Part shown: positions 14,701 through 23,049 of the stretch, in pieces
How positions within the stretch are numbered: position 1 is the first letter of the stretch
Layout: each line of letters opens with the position of its first letter
Assembly (NCBI GenBank): GCA_030562195.1
Contig: CM060203.1
Span: 2,680,208 to 2,744,207, forward strand
Length of the DNA stretch: 64,000 nt
Direction: 5' to 3'
Source of the DNA: Nipponacmea schrenckii
Taxonomy: Eukaryota; Mollusca; Gastropoda; Lottiidae
Position numbers and translations under genes: made by a program
The notes under the pieces: generated by a model
Database searches by the model: none
Told to the model about the DNA's origin: nothing
What the model saw: the letters and a program-made list of their open reading frames with translations, nothing else

Positions 14701-17700
14701 ACATAGTAAAATAGAATTTCAATAAATTGTATATTTGTTAACTGCAGATATTAAATAAGCGACTATTTTCTGTCTAGTAATGCATTTAAGGTTTTGTGTT
14801 TGGTTTTTAAAGTTTGGTTTCCTTCCCACTTTAGAAACAGTGACATATTTAATTCGTTTATTCCATATGTAGTGTGGTAGAAATTGAATATTTTAATGTA
14901 TATGTATTTATATTTGATAAATATCTGCTCGGTAGTGTCGCCTATATACCAATATGGTGTTTGTTAATGATAAACATTGTGGGAGGGGGTGAACATTGTG
15001 GGAGGGGGTAAACATTGTGGAAGGGGGTAAACATTGTGGGAGGGGGTGAACAAGGTGGAAGTCGGGGTAAGATGAGAACATGACATAATAACGCCTTCTC
15101 TTAACTGAATTTAACGCAAGTTTTTTTTTAAATACGACCACGAAGGACTGGAGAACATATGCTTTACTTCACTGCATTCTGCATCTCGAATAGTATGCCT
15201 GTTAAAACAAGGTTTAAAGAATTTCAGTTATTGTATTTTACTCAATAACATAAATTGTTAGTAGATTAGTTTTCTTTTTCATTTTGCAGTTTTCCCTTCG
15301 GGGTTATTTGGTTCAACCAGACCCTGCGGTAGTTCGACCAGTTTTGAAATGATTTACTGGATAGAGAGATTCTTTTCTTACCTCCAAAATTCCTCGGCAG
15401 ACGCAGAAAGTTTCGAATGGATTGAAGAATTCGGTGCAAGGGAAGAGTTTCCACTATACCATGTATCGTAGTCCATCGTAGTATTAAATTCGGTATCGTA
15501 GTCCATCGTAGTATTAAAGTCTGTATCGTAGTTCACCGTAGTATTAACTTTTGTGTTGTTTTTTAAGCCACTTAACGTTGTACATTTGTCGGTGTTCCAT
15601 TCATTCCCACAGGTTGTCCATGGTAACTCAGAATAGAATGATTGTGAGAGATAGTACAGTGTCCATGCCATTATCATATTATAGTGCACTGTGGATGTTA
15701 AACAGACAACAAACATTCCGTAACCAACACCTAGTGCAAAAATATATACAGATTAATATAGATAATTCACCGTATCGTTTCAGATTTTAAATGGCGTTTA
15801 GATAATTACTTTCCGAAGATTCTTCTCAATAATTTCTTTACTTCTTTGCTGATTGGGCTACATTAGAGTTATCTGAAAGAGTTTAATTTCAGATATCTGT
15901 ATAGTCATCTGATCATTTTCATGGTCATCTGAAAGAGTTCAATTTCAGATATCTGTATAGTAGTCTAATCATTAAAATGCTCATCCGATAGAGTTCAATT
16001 TCAGATATCTGTATAGTCGTCTTATCATTTACATGCTCATCTGAAAGAGTTCAATTTCAGATATCTGTATAGTCGTCTAATCATTAACATGCTCATCTGA
16101 TAGAGTTTAATTTCAGATATATGTATAGTAGTCTAATCATTTACTTGCTCATCTGAAAGAGTTTAATTTCAGATATCTGTATAGTAGTCTACTAGTAATC
16201 ATTTACTTGCTCATCTGAAAGAGTTCAATTTCAGATATCTGTATAGTAGTCTAATCATTAACTTGCTCATCTGAAAGAGTTCAATTTCAGATATCTGTAT
16301 AGTAGTCTAATCATTAACTTGCTCATCTGAAAGTTCGATCGAGGTCTCTATGTATAATTCACGATATCTGTATAGTAGTCTACTAGTAATCATTTACTTG
16401 CTCATCTGAAAGAGTTCAATTTCAGATATCTGTATAGTAGTCTATCATTAATGCTCATCTGATAGAGTTCAATTTCAGATATCTGTATAGTAGTCTAATC
16501 ATTAACTTGCTCATCTAAAGAAGTTTAATTTCAGATATTGTATAGTGTCTAATCATTAACTTGCTCATCTGAAAGAGTTCAATTTCAGATATCTGTATAG
16601 TAGTCTAATCATTAACTTGCTCATCTGAAATAGTTCAATTTCAGATATCTGTATAGTAGTCTAATCATTAACTTGCTCATCTGATAGAGTTCAATTTCAG
16701 ATATCTGTATAGTCGTCAAATCATTAACTTGCTTATCTGATAGAATTTTAATTTCAGATATCTGTATATAAGGAATGATTTGGGATCTTGTTATCGTTAT
16801 GTGGAAATAAACGCTGGTTTATCACGTGACAAATATCACGTCTTTCAGATGATAAAACAGCTTTTATTCCCTATTATTAAGATTAACATTCATTTCACAT
16901 ATACTTTGTGATGAATTACTGCAACATTTTATTTTTGTAAAATTTTAACAAAACCCAAAACCATCGTGCCTTCATTCAGCCATTGTCATTATATATTTTT
17001 ATGATATCATAACGATATTAGGGATGGTTGGATATATTGAAGAACAAACATTGGTTATATAAATTTAGTCAATTATACAATAGAACTAAATGTCATTTTT
17101 TGTCTATATCCAGCGATATATTTGACTTACTTATGTAAACATAATCGTCTAAATATTTATTACTTTAATTGTGAATACCTTACCCTTGAATAATGGACAG
17201 ATTGCCCACGCTTGAAATAGACTTTTGCCTGCGAACTGGCCCATGGATTGTTCCAACAAATACAAGGGTAATCCACATGTAACCAGGAATACAACAAATG
17301 GTATCAAAAAGGCTCCTACAACAAAGACAAAATGTAATTAGTGAGGCAAAACGGCTGTCCATCCCCACCGAGCAGTTATAAAATATATCATGTCAATCGT
17401 GGTAAAGTGGTCGGTGCGTGCGGTTTACGGGGACCGAGATTGTGTTTATAACAAAATCATTCGACATTCGTATTTTTTTACTTTATCCACCTCAGAACGT
17501 CATACCTCGTCTGAATACCCGTTGCAATGAGATTGTCATTTAGGTACAAATATTCTAATCACATGTGAGCTGGACTCGGCACAAGTTTCTTAGGTACACT
17601 TTTCGGCAAACTGTTATTCAGGCAGAGTAATTTAGGTATACTTTCAGTTAGGCGCATATACATTTAGGTACACTAATATTCGGCACAACGTCATTTCGAC

Positions 17701-19481
17701 ACAGTGCTTTAGGCATATTGATAGGCGCATTTAGGCATAGCCTTTTTGTGCTATATCCTAGATTAATAAGGCTGTAAACTGGACTACTATGAATACAATC
17801 GCTACAGTTGGATGATTCAATCAGCAACCAAAGATATCATAATGGACCATGTGGCGTTTGGGTTATGTCTGATATTTTAGGGACTTAAGGCGAAAAAAAC
17901 CCTATAGCACTACTAGATATTTTATGCTAGGATGACCCTATTAGATAAATTAAAGGGTCAGATAGCCACTAGACAAATATAATGTAATTTTGTATTAAAG
18001 GTTTCCGAATCGTTACACACATTTCGATAAGTATGTGATAACTATGAAATAATACAACCTTACAACAATCGAAGGCATTCTGGAAGGTCCAATCGTTTAT
18101 TTTGCTCAGGTTTATGAAAAACCTCAAAATCTAAATTTTGGGAAATGTGTCCGACGGCTTCCACTGAATATACCAGTTTTAAACTGGTCAGTTAACAATA
18201 AGGATGTTCCATGTTTCAGTGACCATTTTAAAACAAATTTAGTTTGAACAAATGGATGCATCGATGTAAATATTTTGAAATATGATTTTACAGTTTATTT
18301 AATAATAATTTAATAAAAGGATGTATTAACATCATGTTCTTGTTACATTTGTGATAAAAAGTTTGGGAGTTTGTATATTACATTCACAGCAGGTATCAAA
18401 TTCAGAAAACTGGATCGCTTCAGTAGTTTCAGTAGAAAACAAATAATTATTTAATATGAGGAAAGTACTGTATGTTGAATTGAGAGATAATCTCTTTACA
18501 AACAATTTATTTTGGGAGTAAAAGATCAAGGGAGAACAATATTTCAATTTAACCAAATTGGATGAGTTAAAGGGTTAAATATAAATACTTTCTACTAGCA
18601 ATTTTATAAAGTATTAACTAAATAAATATAAAAAAAACCCTGTTAATTTTTAAACACACCATTTTTAAAACAGTACATCAACTTGAAACGTTGGTTTTTG
18701 TTAATTTGTGCTTGAAAATCTTAAACTTCAAACGATTTTCACTATAATTAATACTACCAGAACAGTTCTGAATATTTCTATCAATTAACCTTCGTCTTAA
18801 GATTCGTCTACACGATCAAACATTTGTTCAAAACATCATCATACATTTGTATGACGGTGTTCGTAGAAATCCACAAGCTTGAACACCATCATATAAATGT
18901 ATGATGATGTTTTGAACAAAATGTATGATCGTGTAGACGGGCCTTAAAGGAGTCCAAGAAGTTTTTTATCTTGAATGATACCACATTTAACCCATACCAA
19001 CTTAGCCTTTTATAATTTTGTTGCTCAAGTATCTCTCATCAGATATTGAGTAAACTTGATTTGGATGTCTGTCGACAGAGATGTTTAGTAAAATGATTCT
19101 ATGTTTTAAACATGACAATATTTATATGTATTCTATAGATAAATCATTCATTTTAAAAAAAAAAACAATTCCAATTTTTTGAGATTGTGCATTTGATAAT
19201 GCATAGATCAATAGATAAAAAATCTCTGATCTTGTATGTTTGATTTGTGAATTTGCTTTTGATCTTAAATGATAAAAAAAATGAAAATACTTACCACCAC
19301 CGTTTATATTACATATGTACGGAAACCGCCATATATTTCCAACACCGACGGCCATACCCATTGTAGCCAAGAAAAATTCCACGTGATTTCCCCATTTGTC
19401 TCTTTTTGGGCTGTCTTCGGATTCTTGAGAAGTATTCGTATCATCTTCTACTGATGAAAACATGGGTTCCGATGTATCCAT
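2551..19481 (-). CDS. SLC6-family Na+-coupled neurotransmitter/amino-acid transporter (11 exons found, last exon missing)
   Basis: The join on the minus strand is 19481-19295, 17315-17184, 15730-15382, 13581-13449, 9189-9055, 8681-8578, 8122-7998, 7583-7471, 7339-7208, 6462-6262 and 2718-2551. All ten junctions have AG acceptors and GT donors, and their phases agree, giving 593 codons. The family normally has 600-650 residues, so only the tail is missing. The fold is the 12-TM LeuT type: TM1 [14 protein letters not shown], an EL2 Cys pair, TM3 with [10 protein letters not shown]6 FFSLGP and TM8 GLDTQF. Glycine replaces the TM1 aspartate of monoamine transporters, so an amino-acid-like substrate is more likely. 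The exact subfamily (glycine, proline, GABA or nutrient type) is not resolved. It would act in the plasma membrane. Four introns carry large minisatellites. Two ion-site positions look non-canonical (see findings). Confidence 0.9.
2935..4125. repeat. 40-bp minisatellite, about 30 copies, in SLC6 intron 10
   Basis: The unit contains 'ttcacaatgtcaagctatta' and repeats every 40 bp with few substitutions. Because 40 is not a multiple of 3 and the unit lacks plus-strand stops in any frame, long open frames (over 350 codons) appear by chance in more than one plus frame with the same 40-residue period. The array is in an intron, antisense to the gene, and is not taken as coding. Confidence 0.9.
4126..6261. 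other. SLC6 intron 10, remainder
   Basis: AT-rich intron without coding signal. It holds a LINE 3' end (about 4610-4710) and a short fragment of a second LINE tail (about 5905-5955), both in minus orientation. Otherwise nothing recognised. Confidence 0.6.
4610..4710 (-). mobile_element. LINE 3' end, family A fragment
   Basis: Read on the minus strand this gives '..attgcctgttccccaatcc' followed by 'tgtgaataaaatatg' and a T-rich end. That matches the 3' terminus of the element inserted in the P-element relic ('gcctgttgcccaatcg..tttgtgaataaaataatg', 23960-24010). It is a 5'-truncated copy with no open frame. Confidence 0.5.
6262..6462 (-). CDS. SLC6 transporter exon 10 (TM10, start of TM11)
   Basis: 67 codons in phase 0 at both ends, with a 'ttttcag' acceptor and a TTG|GTAAGT donor. 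It begins [12 protein letters not shown] and runs through TM10 ([19 protein letters not shown]), an intracellular loop ([15 protein letters not shown]) and the first half of TM11 ([11 protein letters not shown]). The 'YG..RF..DI..M.G..P' pattern is characteristic of SLC6 carriers. Confidence 0.92.
6468..6605 (+). repeat. Dispersed repeat family R3, copy 2
   Basis: Closely related to copy 1 and to the inverted copy at 29574-29735. It begins 'aatggagtttttcgtcctac' and includes the 'gaagacgg' and 'cagcggcattagcctactct' cores. It starts 6 bp upstream of SLC6 exon 10 on the transcribed strand, so it sits over the branch-point region of that intron. Confidence 0.55.
7208..7339 (-). CDS. SLC6 transporter exon 9 (end of TM8, TM9)
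   Basis: 44 codons in phase 0, with a 'tttcag' acceptor and an AGG|GTAAGA donor. It encodes [16 protein letters not shown] (end of TM8), a basic loop KRK and TM9 ending in GIPLCTR. This matches the family's '.E...T...DE.P......R....LG.PLCT' pattern. Confidence 0.92.
7471..7583 (-). CDS. SLC6 transporter exon 8 (EL4 end, TM8)
   Basis: 113 nt entering in phase 1 and leaving in phase 0. It reads [17 protein letters not shown], then TM8 [18 protein letters not shown]. The GLD-T/S motif contributes to the Na2 site in this family. Splice sites are 'ttgtag' and CAG|GTAATG. Confidence 0.92.
7998..8122 (-). CDS. SLC6 transporter exon 7 (TM7, EL4)
   Basis: 125 nt entering in phase 2 and leaving in phase 1. 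It encodes [17 protein letters not shown], then [13 protein letters not shown] and EVVDSG. The usual TM7 asparagine four residues before the TS serine is replaced by cysteine. The donor GTTTGAG is the weakest of the gene, but the frame and homology require it. Confidence 0.9.
8578..8681 (-). CDS. SLC6 transporter exon 6 (TM6)
   Basis: 104 nt entering in phase 0 and leaving in phase 2. It reads [18 protein letters not shown], then [14 protein letters not shown]. This is the unwound TM6 substrate and ion site; the Gln and Ser that help coordinate chloride in eukaryotic members are present. Splice sites are 'tttcag' and AAG|GTAAGA. Confidence 0.92.
9055..9189 (-). CDS. SLC6 transporter exon 5 (TM5, EL3)
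   Basis: 45 codons in phase 0 at both ends: [20 protein letters not shown], then the EL3 helix region ending DFKKLLDPK. It joins directly to the GK at the end of exon 4, giving the family motif KGVKS.GKVVY. Splice sites are 'attccag' and AAG|GTAATA. Confidence 0.93.
9355..10135. repeat. 28-bp minisatellite resembling a tRNA A-box/SINE head, about 27 copies, in SLC6 intron 4
   Basis: The unit reads 'ggttctatagcacagcggtt' followed by 'agagcgtt', with variants such as 'cagtcagttagag'. The same string forms the 5' head of the SINE at 37493-37768 (reverse complement), where it continues into tRNA-like sequence. The array therefore looks like tandem amplification of the A-box part of a tRNA-derived SINE. 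It begins about 165 bp upstream of exon 5 on the gene strand. Confidence 0.88.
10136..10915. other. SLC6 intron 4, unique part
   Basis: AT-rich sequence without coding signal. Bases about 10781-10857, next to the 36-bp array, reappear in degraded form inside that array at 11984-12062. Confidence 0.6.
10916..13479 (-). repeat. 36-bp minisatellite made of the SLC6 exon 4 splice-donor junction, about 70 copies
   Basis: Read on the gene strand, each unit contains the last coding bases of exon 4 (encoding MFKxVKSVGK) followed by the donor AAG|GTATGT. The next unit then starts immediately. The authentic exon end (13449) is the terminal unit of the array, carrying a G variant (KG instead of KD) and a divergent upstream edge (FLC). 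The unit is 36 bp, a multiple of 3, and has no stop in its clean form, so the array is open on the gene strand with the 12-residue period [12 protein letters not shown]. Between about 12060 and 13060 many units carry single-base losses. A second donor-like site (G|GTAAGG) overlaps each unit six bases earlier. Confidence 0.93.
11984..12062. repeat. Degraded copy of the array's left flank inside the 36-bp array
   Basis: It contains 'caattttaata', 'ccgtttc', 'taatgaattctaatt' and 'tttactatcctta' in the same order as 10787-10853, but with many bases missing. This is either a real duplication of flank plus array or a mis-joined, unpolished read. Confidence 0.7.
13449..13581 (-). CDS. SLC6 transporter exon 4 (TM4, IL2)
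   Basis: 133 nt entering in phase 2 and leaving in phase 0. It reads [18 protein letters not shown], then TM4 [17 protein letters not shown] and KGVKSVGK. The donor is AAG|GTATGT at 13448, chosen because it joins to VVY of exon 5 and restores the family motif. The alternative G|GTAAGG six bases earlier breaks the frame. Immediately beyond the donor, the exon end and donor recur in tandem for 2.5 kb. Confidence 0.93.
13590..15381. other. SLC6 intron 3
   Basis: No coding signal. Bases 13610-13690 carry a fragment of the dispersed 'catcagtttga' repeat family. Bases 14972-15058 hold a short G-rich tandem repeat (listed separately). The rest is AT-rich unique sequence. Confidence 0.55.
14972..15058. 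repeat. 19-bp G-rich tandem repeat, four to five copies
   Basis: The unit is 'tgaacattgtgggaggggg' with small variants. It gives repeated runs of five to six G on the plus strand, which would be C-runs in the SLC6 pre-mRNA. Confidence 0.8.
15382..15730 (-). CDS. SLC6 transporter exon 3 (TM3, enlarged EL2)
   Basis: 349 nt entering in phase 1 and leaving in phase 2. It begins [17 protein letters not shown], with the TM3 Tyr and IMAW motif, then [15 protein letters not shown], the EL2 disulfide pair. An extended, Asn/Thr/Asp-rich EL2 with six N-glycosylation sequons follows, ending SASAEEFWR at the junction. Splice sites are 'cactag' and GAG|GTAAGA. Confidence 0.93.
15458..15547 (-). repeat. 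Intra-exonic 30-bp tandem repeat in SLC6 exon 3 (three units)
   Basis: Three successive 10-residue units, [20 protein letters not shown] and [10 protein letters not shown], each contribute an N-T-T glycosylation sequon to EL2. The DNA unit is 30 bp, so copy changes keep the frame. Confidence 0.9.
15868..16772. repeat. 56-bp minisatellite, about 16 copies, in SLC6 intron 2
   Basis: The unit includes 'ttgctcatctgaaagagttc' and 'tttcagatatctgtatag'. Copies near 15868-16100 and 16330-16380 are more divergent; one contains unrelated bases. On the gene strand each unit reads CTCTTTCAG|ATG, which resembles a splice acceptor. No exon is seen in it. Confidence 0.88.
16773..17183. other. SLC6 intron 2, remainder
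   Basis: AT-rich; nothing recognised. Confidence 0.5.
17184..17315 (-). CDS. SLC6 transporter exon 2 (TM2)
   Basis: 132 nt, phase 1 at both ends. It completes NGGGAFLIPF, continues through TM2 to [18 protein letters not shown] and ends WAICPLFKG. The usual IPY tyrosine of TM2 is phenylalanine here. Splice sites are 'ttgtag' and AAGG|GTAAGG. Confidence 0.92.
17316..19294. other. SLC6 intron 1
   Basis: No coding signal. Bases 17535-17770 hold a loose series of 'tttaggtaca', 'cggcacaa' and 'ggcgcatttaggcata' motifs, probably a decayed short tandem repeat. A foldback element lies at 18796-18947. Confidence 0.55.
18796..18947. mobile_element. Foldback (palindromic) MITE
   Basis: The two arms (about 68 bp each) are near-complementary. 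The left arm reads CGTCTACACGATCA and later GTTCAAAACATCATCATACA. The right arm ends with the complement of the same strings. Only about 15 bp separate the arms. No open frame. Confidence 0.75.
19295..19481 (-). CDS. SLC6 transporter exon 1 (N-terminus, TM1)
   Basis: 62 codons plus one base. It starts [14 protein letters not shown], has an acidic, Ser/Thr-rich cytoplasmic N-terminus, then [17 protein letters not shown] and TM1 [16 protein letters not shown], ending INGG(G). The methionine at 19481 is preferred because the upstream in-frame extension is hydrophobic and unlike the family. A splice acceptor-like site lies at 19548. The donor is G|GTAAGT. Confidence 0.9.
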
Positions 19482-19625
19482 TGTGCCACCGACTATCAAA
19501 ATGACTACTGACAATACATGATAAATATATAAACTGGCTGAGTCGTGCTGAGCAGTGAAGCAGAGAGAGTATAACAATTAAATTTTTTTAAAGTAATTAT
19601 TAATAAGATAGACTTACACGCTTCA
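19482..19625 (-). promoter_or_regulatory. Possible SLC6 5' leader with an untranslated-exon junction
   Basis: A pyrimidine-rich acceptor (CTCTCTCTGCTTCACTGCTC, then AG) ends at 19548 on the minus strand, and a donor GCGT|GTAAGT lies at about 19615. Together they could splice a short upstream exon to the leader of exon 1. The upstream ATG frame does not match the transporter frame, so any such exon would be untranslated. This is inference from splice-site shape only. Confidence 0.3.
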
Positions 19626-19629
19626 CCTG

Positions 19630-20874
19630 GCTGCCGTACCAACATATCATTTTTGTTACCTAGCAACGTAGACGCTCTATAAGTGAAACAGAGAAGATAT
19701 GCCAACAACGGCATTTACGGGGAAGGCCAGTGAGACATGCCCCCTTCTCACCCCCTCTGAAGTCCGCAAGTTTTTGGGATTTCTGTTTCAACTCCGACCT
19801 AAATTGGCAGATTAACGTCAAGGAGCTTTAATGGACTGGAGGCGCCATGCGCTATGTAACGTCATAGAACGTTGTGACGCAACTTTTCTAGAGCGACGCC
19901 ATCTTGGTAGACCCAAAAAGCCAGCCAGCCGATATAACGTCATTTGAGAGTCAATGAGTTTTTTATCCATATTTTTTGTGCTATGTTCCGCAACTTTGCA
20001 GATATTTTAATTGCTTCACATTTCTGTGCAGAAAAATATGTTTAGTAATTGAGTCCTATTATATATTGTCGATTTTGATAAGGTAAACTCCGCATAGGGC
20101 TTAGAGATGGATGCCTCCAGTCCCAGTTTGTGGTTGAATTCATTTATTAGCCAATAGGCTATTCATATCTTAGCCCTTCTAGACGAATGTAGCATATACA
20201 CAATGTTAATTTTGAATCGGTTATTTTATTTTTACTTTTTTCTTTTTTTTTTTTGTCGGAAAGTATAGATTTTGTATGAAAATACAGGCGTTATTGATGT
20301 TTTTTAAATGATCCAGGATAACCCTTCGCACATTATGAGATAAAGTGACGATACTTGCAATAAACTAATGGTAAGGGTGAATGGCAACTAACAATAGAAA
20401 AAAAGGATAGGCCTATGTCAATTATCAAAACTATTTAGATGTATATTTTAACATAACAAAATAATTTCATACAATGATACAAAATAACGTATGAACACTA
20501 TATAATATATATACTATGAAATAACGGGTTTGATATCAAAATTCAAACCAAACCACTCAATGGGTCCAACTAATTTTTCGGAAACTGGCATTGCTACTGT
20601 ATAGACAACTATATTACCATACAATGTATCAAAATAACAAGAACAAGAAAGAATAGTTGACGTCAATATTATGATATGATGGTCATTTTATCTCCAAAAT
20701 TCAATTTCACTTTTCAGTTTTGCTTCATTTTAAGAATAAAGACGTGGTATTAAAAGATATCAATTGGGCGATTTGATTAGTTGATTTAAAAAATATTCAT
20801 TCATTATTTACAAATTTTACACACATATAAATATAAAATATGGTTTCAGAAACAAACCGAATTCGTATAAATTT
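19630..20874. other. Intergenic region upstream of SLC6
   Basis: Bases 19730-19930 are less AT-rich than the surroundings and could include the promoter. A 'ggactggaggc' motif at about 19834 recurs inverted at about 20115, so part of this could be a MITE. Bases 20130-20870 are AT-rich with nothing recognised. Confidence 0.4.
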
Positions 20875-22010
20875 ATGTATAAAACTCTGAACAACTTGTC
20901 TCCTTCCTACCTTTCAAGCCTCTTTAACTATAAACAGACGCCTTATTCTAGCATAAATTCAAAACTTGTGGTGCAAAAAATACGAATCAATTTGATTAAA
21001 CAAAGTATTAAATACAAAGGATCAATTTTATGGAATGGTCTAGACGAAAATTTTAAATCAGCATCAGATTTTAAGACTTTTCGAAGGATGATTCTTGGTA
21101 ATCTTTCATTAACATAAACATACTTCCTGTTACACAGGTATTCTTTTCACCAACTATAGGCTTACTTGCTGATTCTTTATTAATTTTATTTTTCCCTTTC
21201 TCACAGGTATATCACCACCTACAATTCTATTTTGGCCTAACTTTAACCATTTTGAAAATCTAAATTATTACTGTCGGGGGATGAGTAAACATCCTTAAAG
21301 CTGGTCCTGAGCATGGATAAATCCTACCTCCCCCTCCATAGAAAAATAAGAACATAAAATGGAGTAGGGTTGGGTAGCCCGCTCGCAGCACATGCACTGA
21401 CGCTTTGGCAATTCTTTTTGTTTTTTTTTGGGTTTTTTTGTTGAGTGTATGTTTTGATGTCTGATCGTCTCATGAAGATGTACTTGTCTATTCCTTGGAT
21501 TTTGTGGTCATGTAATTGATCGCAGAATGATGAATCTGTCCATTTCATACATATGTACTTGTGTATTTTAAAACTAATTGTACGTTGATATGAAATATGG
21601 TTTTTGCTGTCATGTACTTGATCGCCGGAAGATAAATCTGTCCATTATTTACACATGTAATTGTGTATTTTAAAACAAATTGTACGTTGAAATAATACGT
21701 GATTTTTTGCGGTCGCGTGCATGGCCACGGGAGTTATATATTACATCCATTTTATAAACAAATTGTAGGTTGAAAATCTGTCCATTTCATGTACATGTAC
21801 TTGTGTATTTTTAGTATTTTAGACAAATTGTATATTGAGATCTTATGTATTTTCGATTTATTTTTGTTTTTTTCTTTCTTTTTTTTTTTTTTTTTTTTTC
21901 CAATGTATTACGCCATGGGCTGAATGTGAGACAGGACCATGTCCTTGTGTATTGGGCCTAATTCTGACCCATGTAAAATAAAGAGTTTATTATTATTATT
22001 ATTATAACCA
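20830..22010 (+). mobile_element. LINE remnant, reverse-transcriptase C-terminus and 3' end (family B)
   Basis: Bases 20875-21117 encode an 80-residue piece, MYKTLNNLSPSYLSSLF, then GSILWNGLDENFKSASDF. This is the typical C-terminal end of non-LTR retrotransposon reverse transcriptases. A 3' UTR with imperfect about 100-140 bp internal repeats follows (21470-21850), ending 'ctgacccatgtaaaataaag' plus (tta)n at 21985-22008. The 5' part with endonuclease and catalytic RT is missing. Matching tails occur at 5905-5955, 44195-44255 and 46935-47030, all on the minus strand. Confidence 0.75.
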
Positions 22011-22192
22011 TAATCCAATACAATTTGAAAAATTGATTCTTGACTGTCCAGAGAAAATAACCAGTTTACTTAAAAGTTGCGGACTCTTAGTTTTTCCTTT
22101 TTGCTTTAAATCAGCAGTGTATTGCCTACCGGCATAATAGTATCGAACCTGAAGGTGACAGCTTTTATCAAAAGTACTTAATGATTATTTAA

Positions 22193-22683
22193 AGAGGCCC
22201 AGGCTTGATTTTTAGGGGTCGTTTTGGGCCTTTGTTACATTTAAACAGTCCTCAGAAATATTCAAGCTCTGAGAAAATCGCAAAATACCTTGAAATATGC
22301 CTCAAACAAAAAATTTCACTTTTCATTTTTTTTCCGTGCTGTACGCGGCTGGTCTCCAGTCAGTCTGAAAATTGTGCGTCCTGTTGACAAAGTCTACAAT
22401 TGAAAAATGCGTTGTAGTCTGTTTATATAGATGACCGCTATTGCACGACGGGAAGGATAACTCTTTGATTATCAAGACGAACCGTTTTCCAATATGGCGG
22501 GACGTTCGTAATTTCTTAAGTCATTATGATTTTTCAAACACGGATAATTATGGATACACATGGATTTGATGGCTCAAATTTCAAAGGTAAGCTCTGTAGA
22601 CTATTTCTGATTAGCTAACCAAAAGATTTCATGTGCTTGAGGCTGTCGGATGATTGTCCGAAACAAATAAAGCCTGGGCCGCT
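22193..22683 (+). mobile_element. TTAA-flanked MITE, copy 1
   Basis: The element begins AGAGGCCCAGGCTT and ends AAGCCTGGGCCGCT, which are inverted repeats. It is flanked by TTAA on both sides (22189-22192 and 22684-22687), the target-site choice of piggyBac-type transposases. It is 491 bp and non-coding. A near-identical copy lies at 56358-56851 and a shorter, inverted relative at 27529-27920. Confidence 0.85.
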
Positions 22684-23049
22684 TTAAACCTTCATTTTCA
22701 AACATGTGCTTCCTAAGACCTGCAAAAATGTTCTTGTTGGTATATGTTTCAAGGATTGAATTCACCAATTGATGACATTTAAACTAGTCAGCTAGGTTGA
22801 AGCAGAGAAAACAAGGCGTCGGAAGAACTTTTCAGACGTAATACATATATCAACAACATCATTCTATGGAACTGTTAATGATCCTTTAGATTTCAAGGAT
22901 ATAAATGAATGTACGAGTGAAAGTTTGGGTTTCTGATAGATCATTTACGTATGTTGCACAAATTATACAACTTTTCAATTTAAAACCAACAAATCCAGCT
23001 ATATAGGCAACAATTTTATGGGAGAAAGTTGACAAGAGATGAGGATTTG

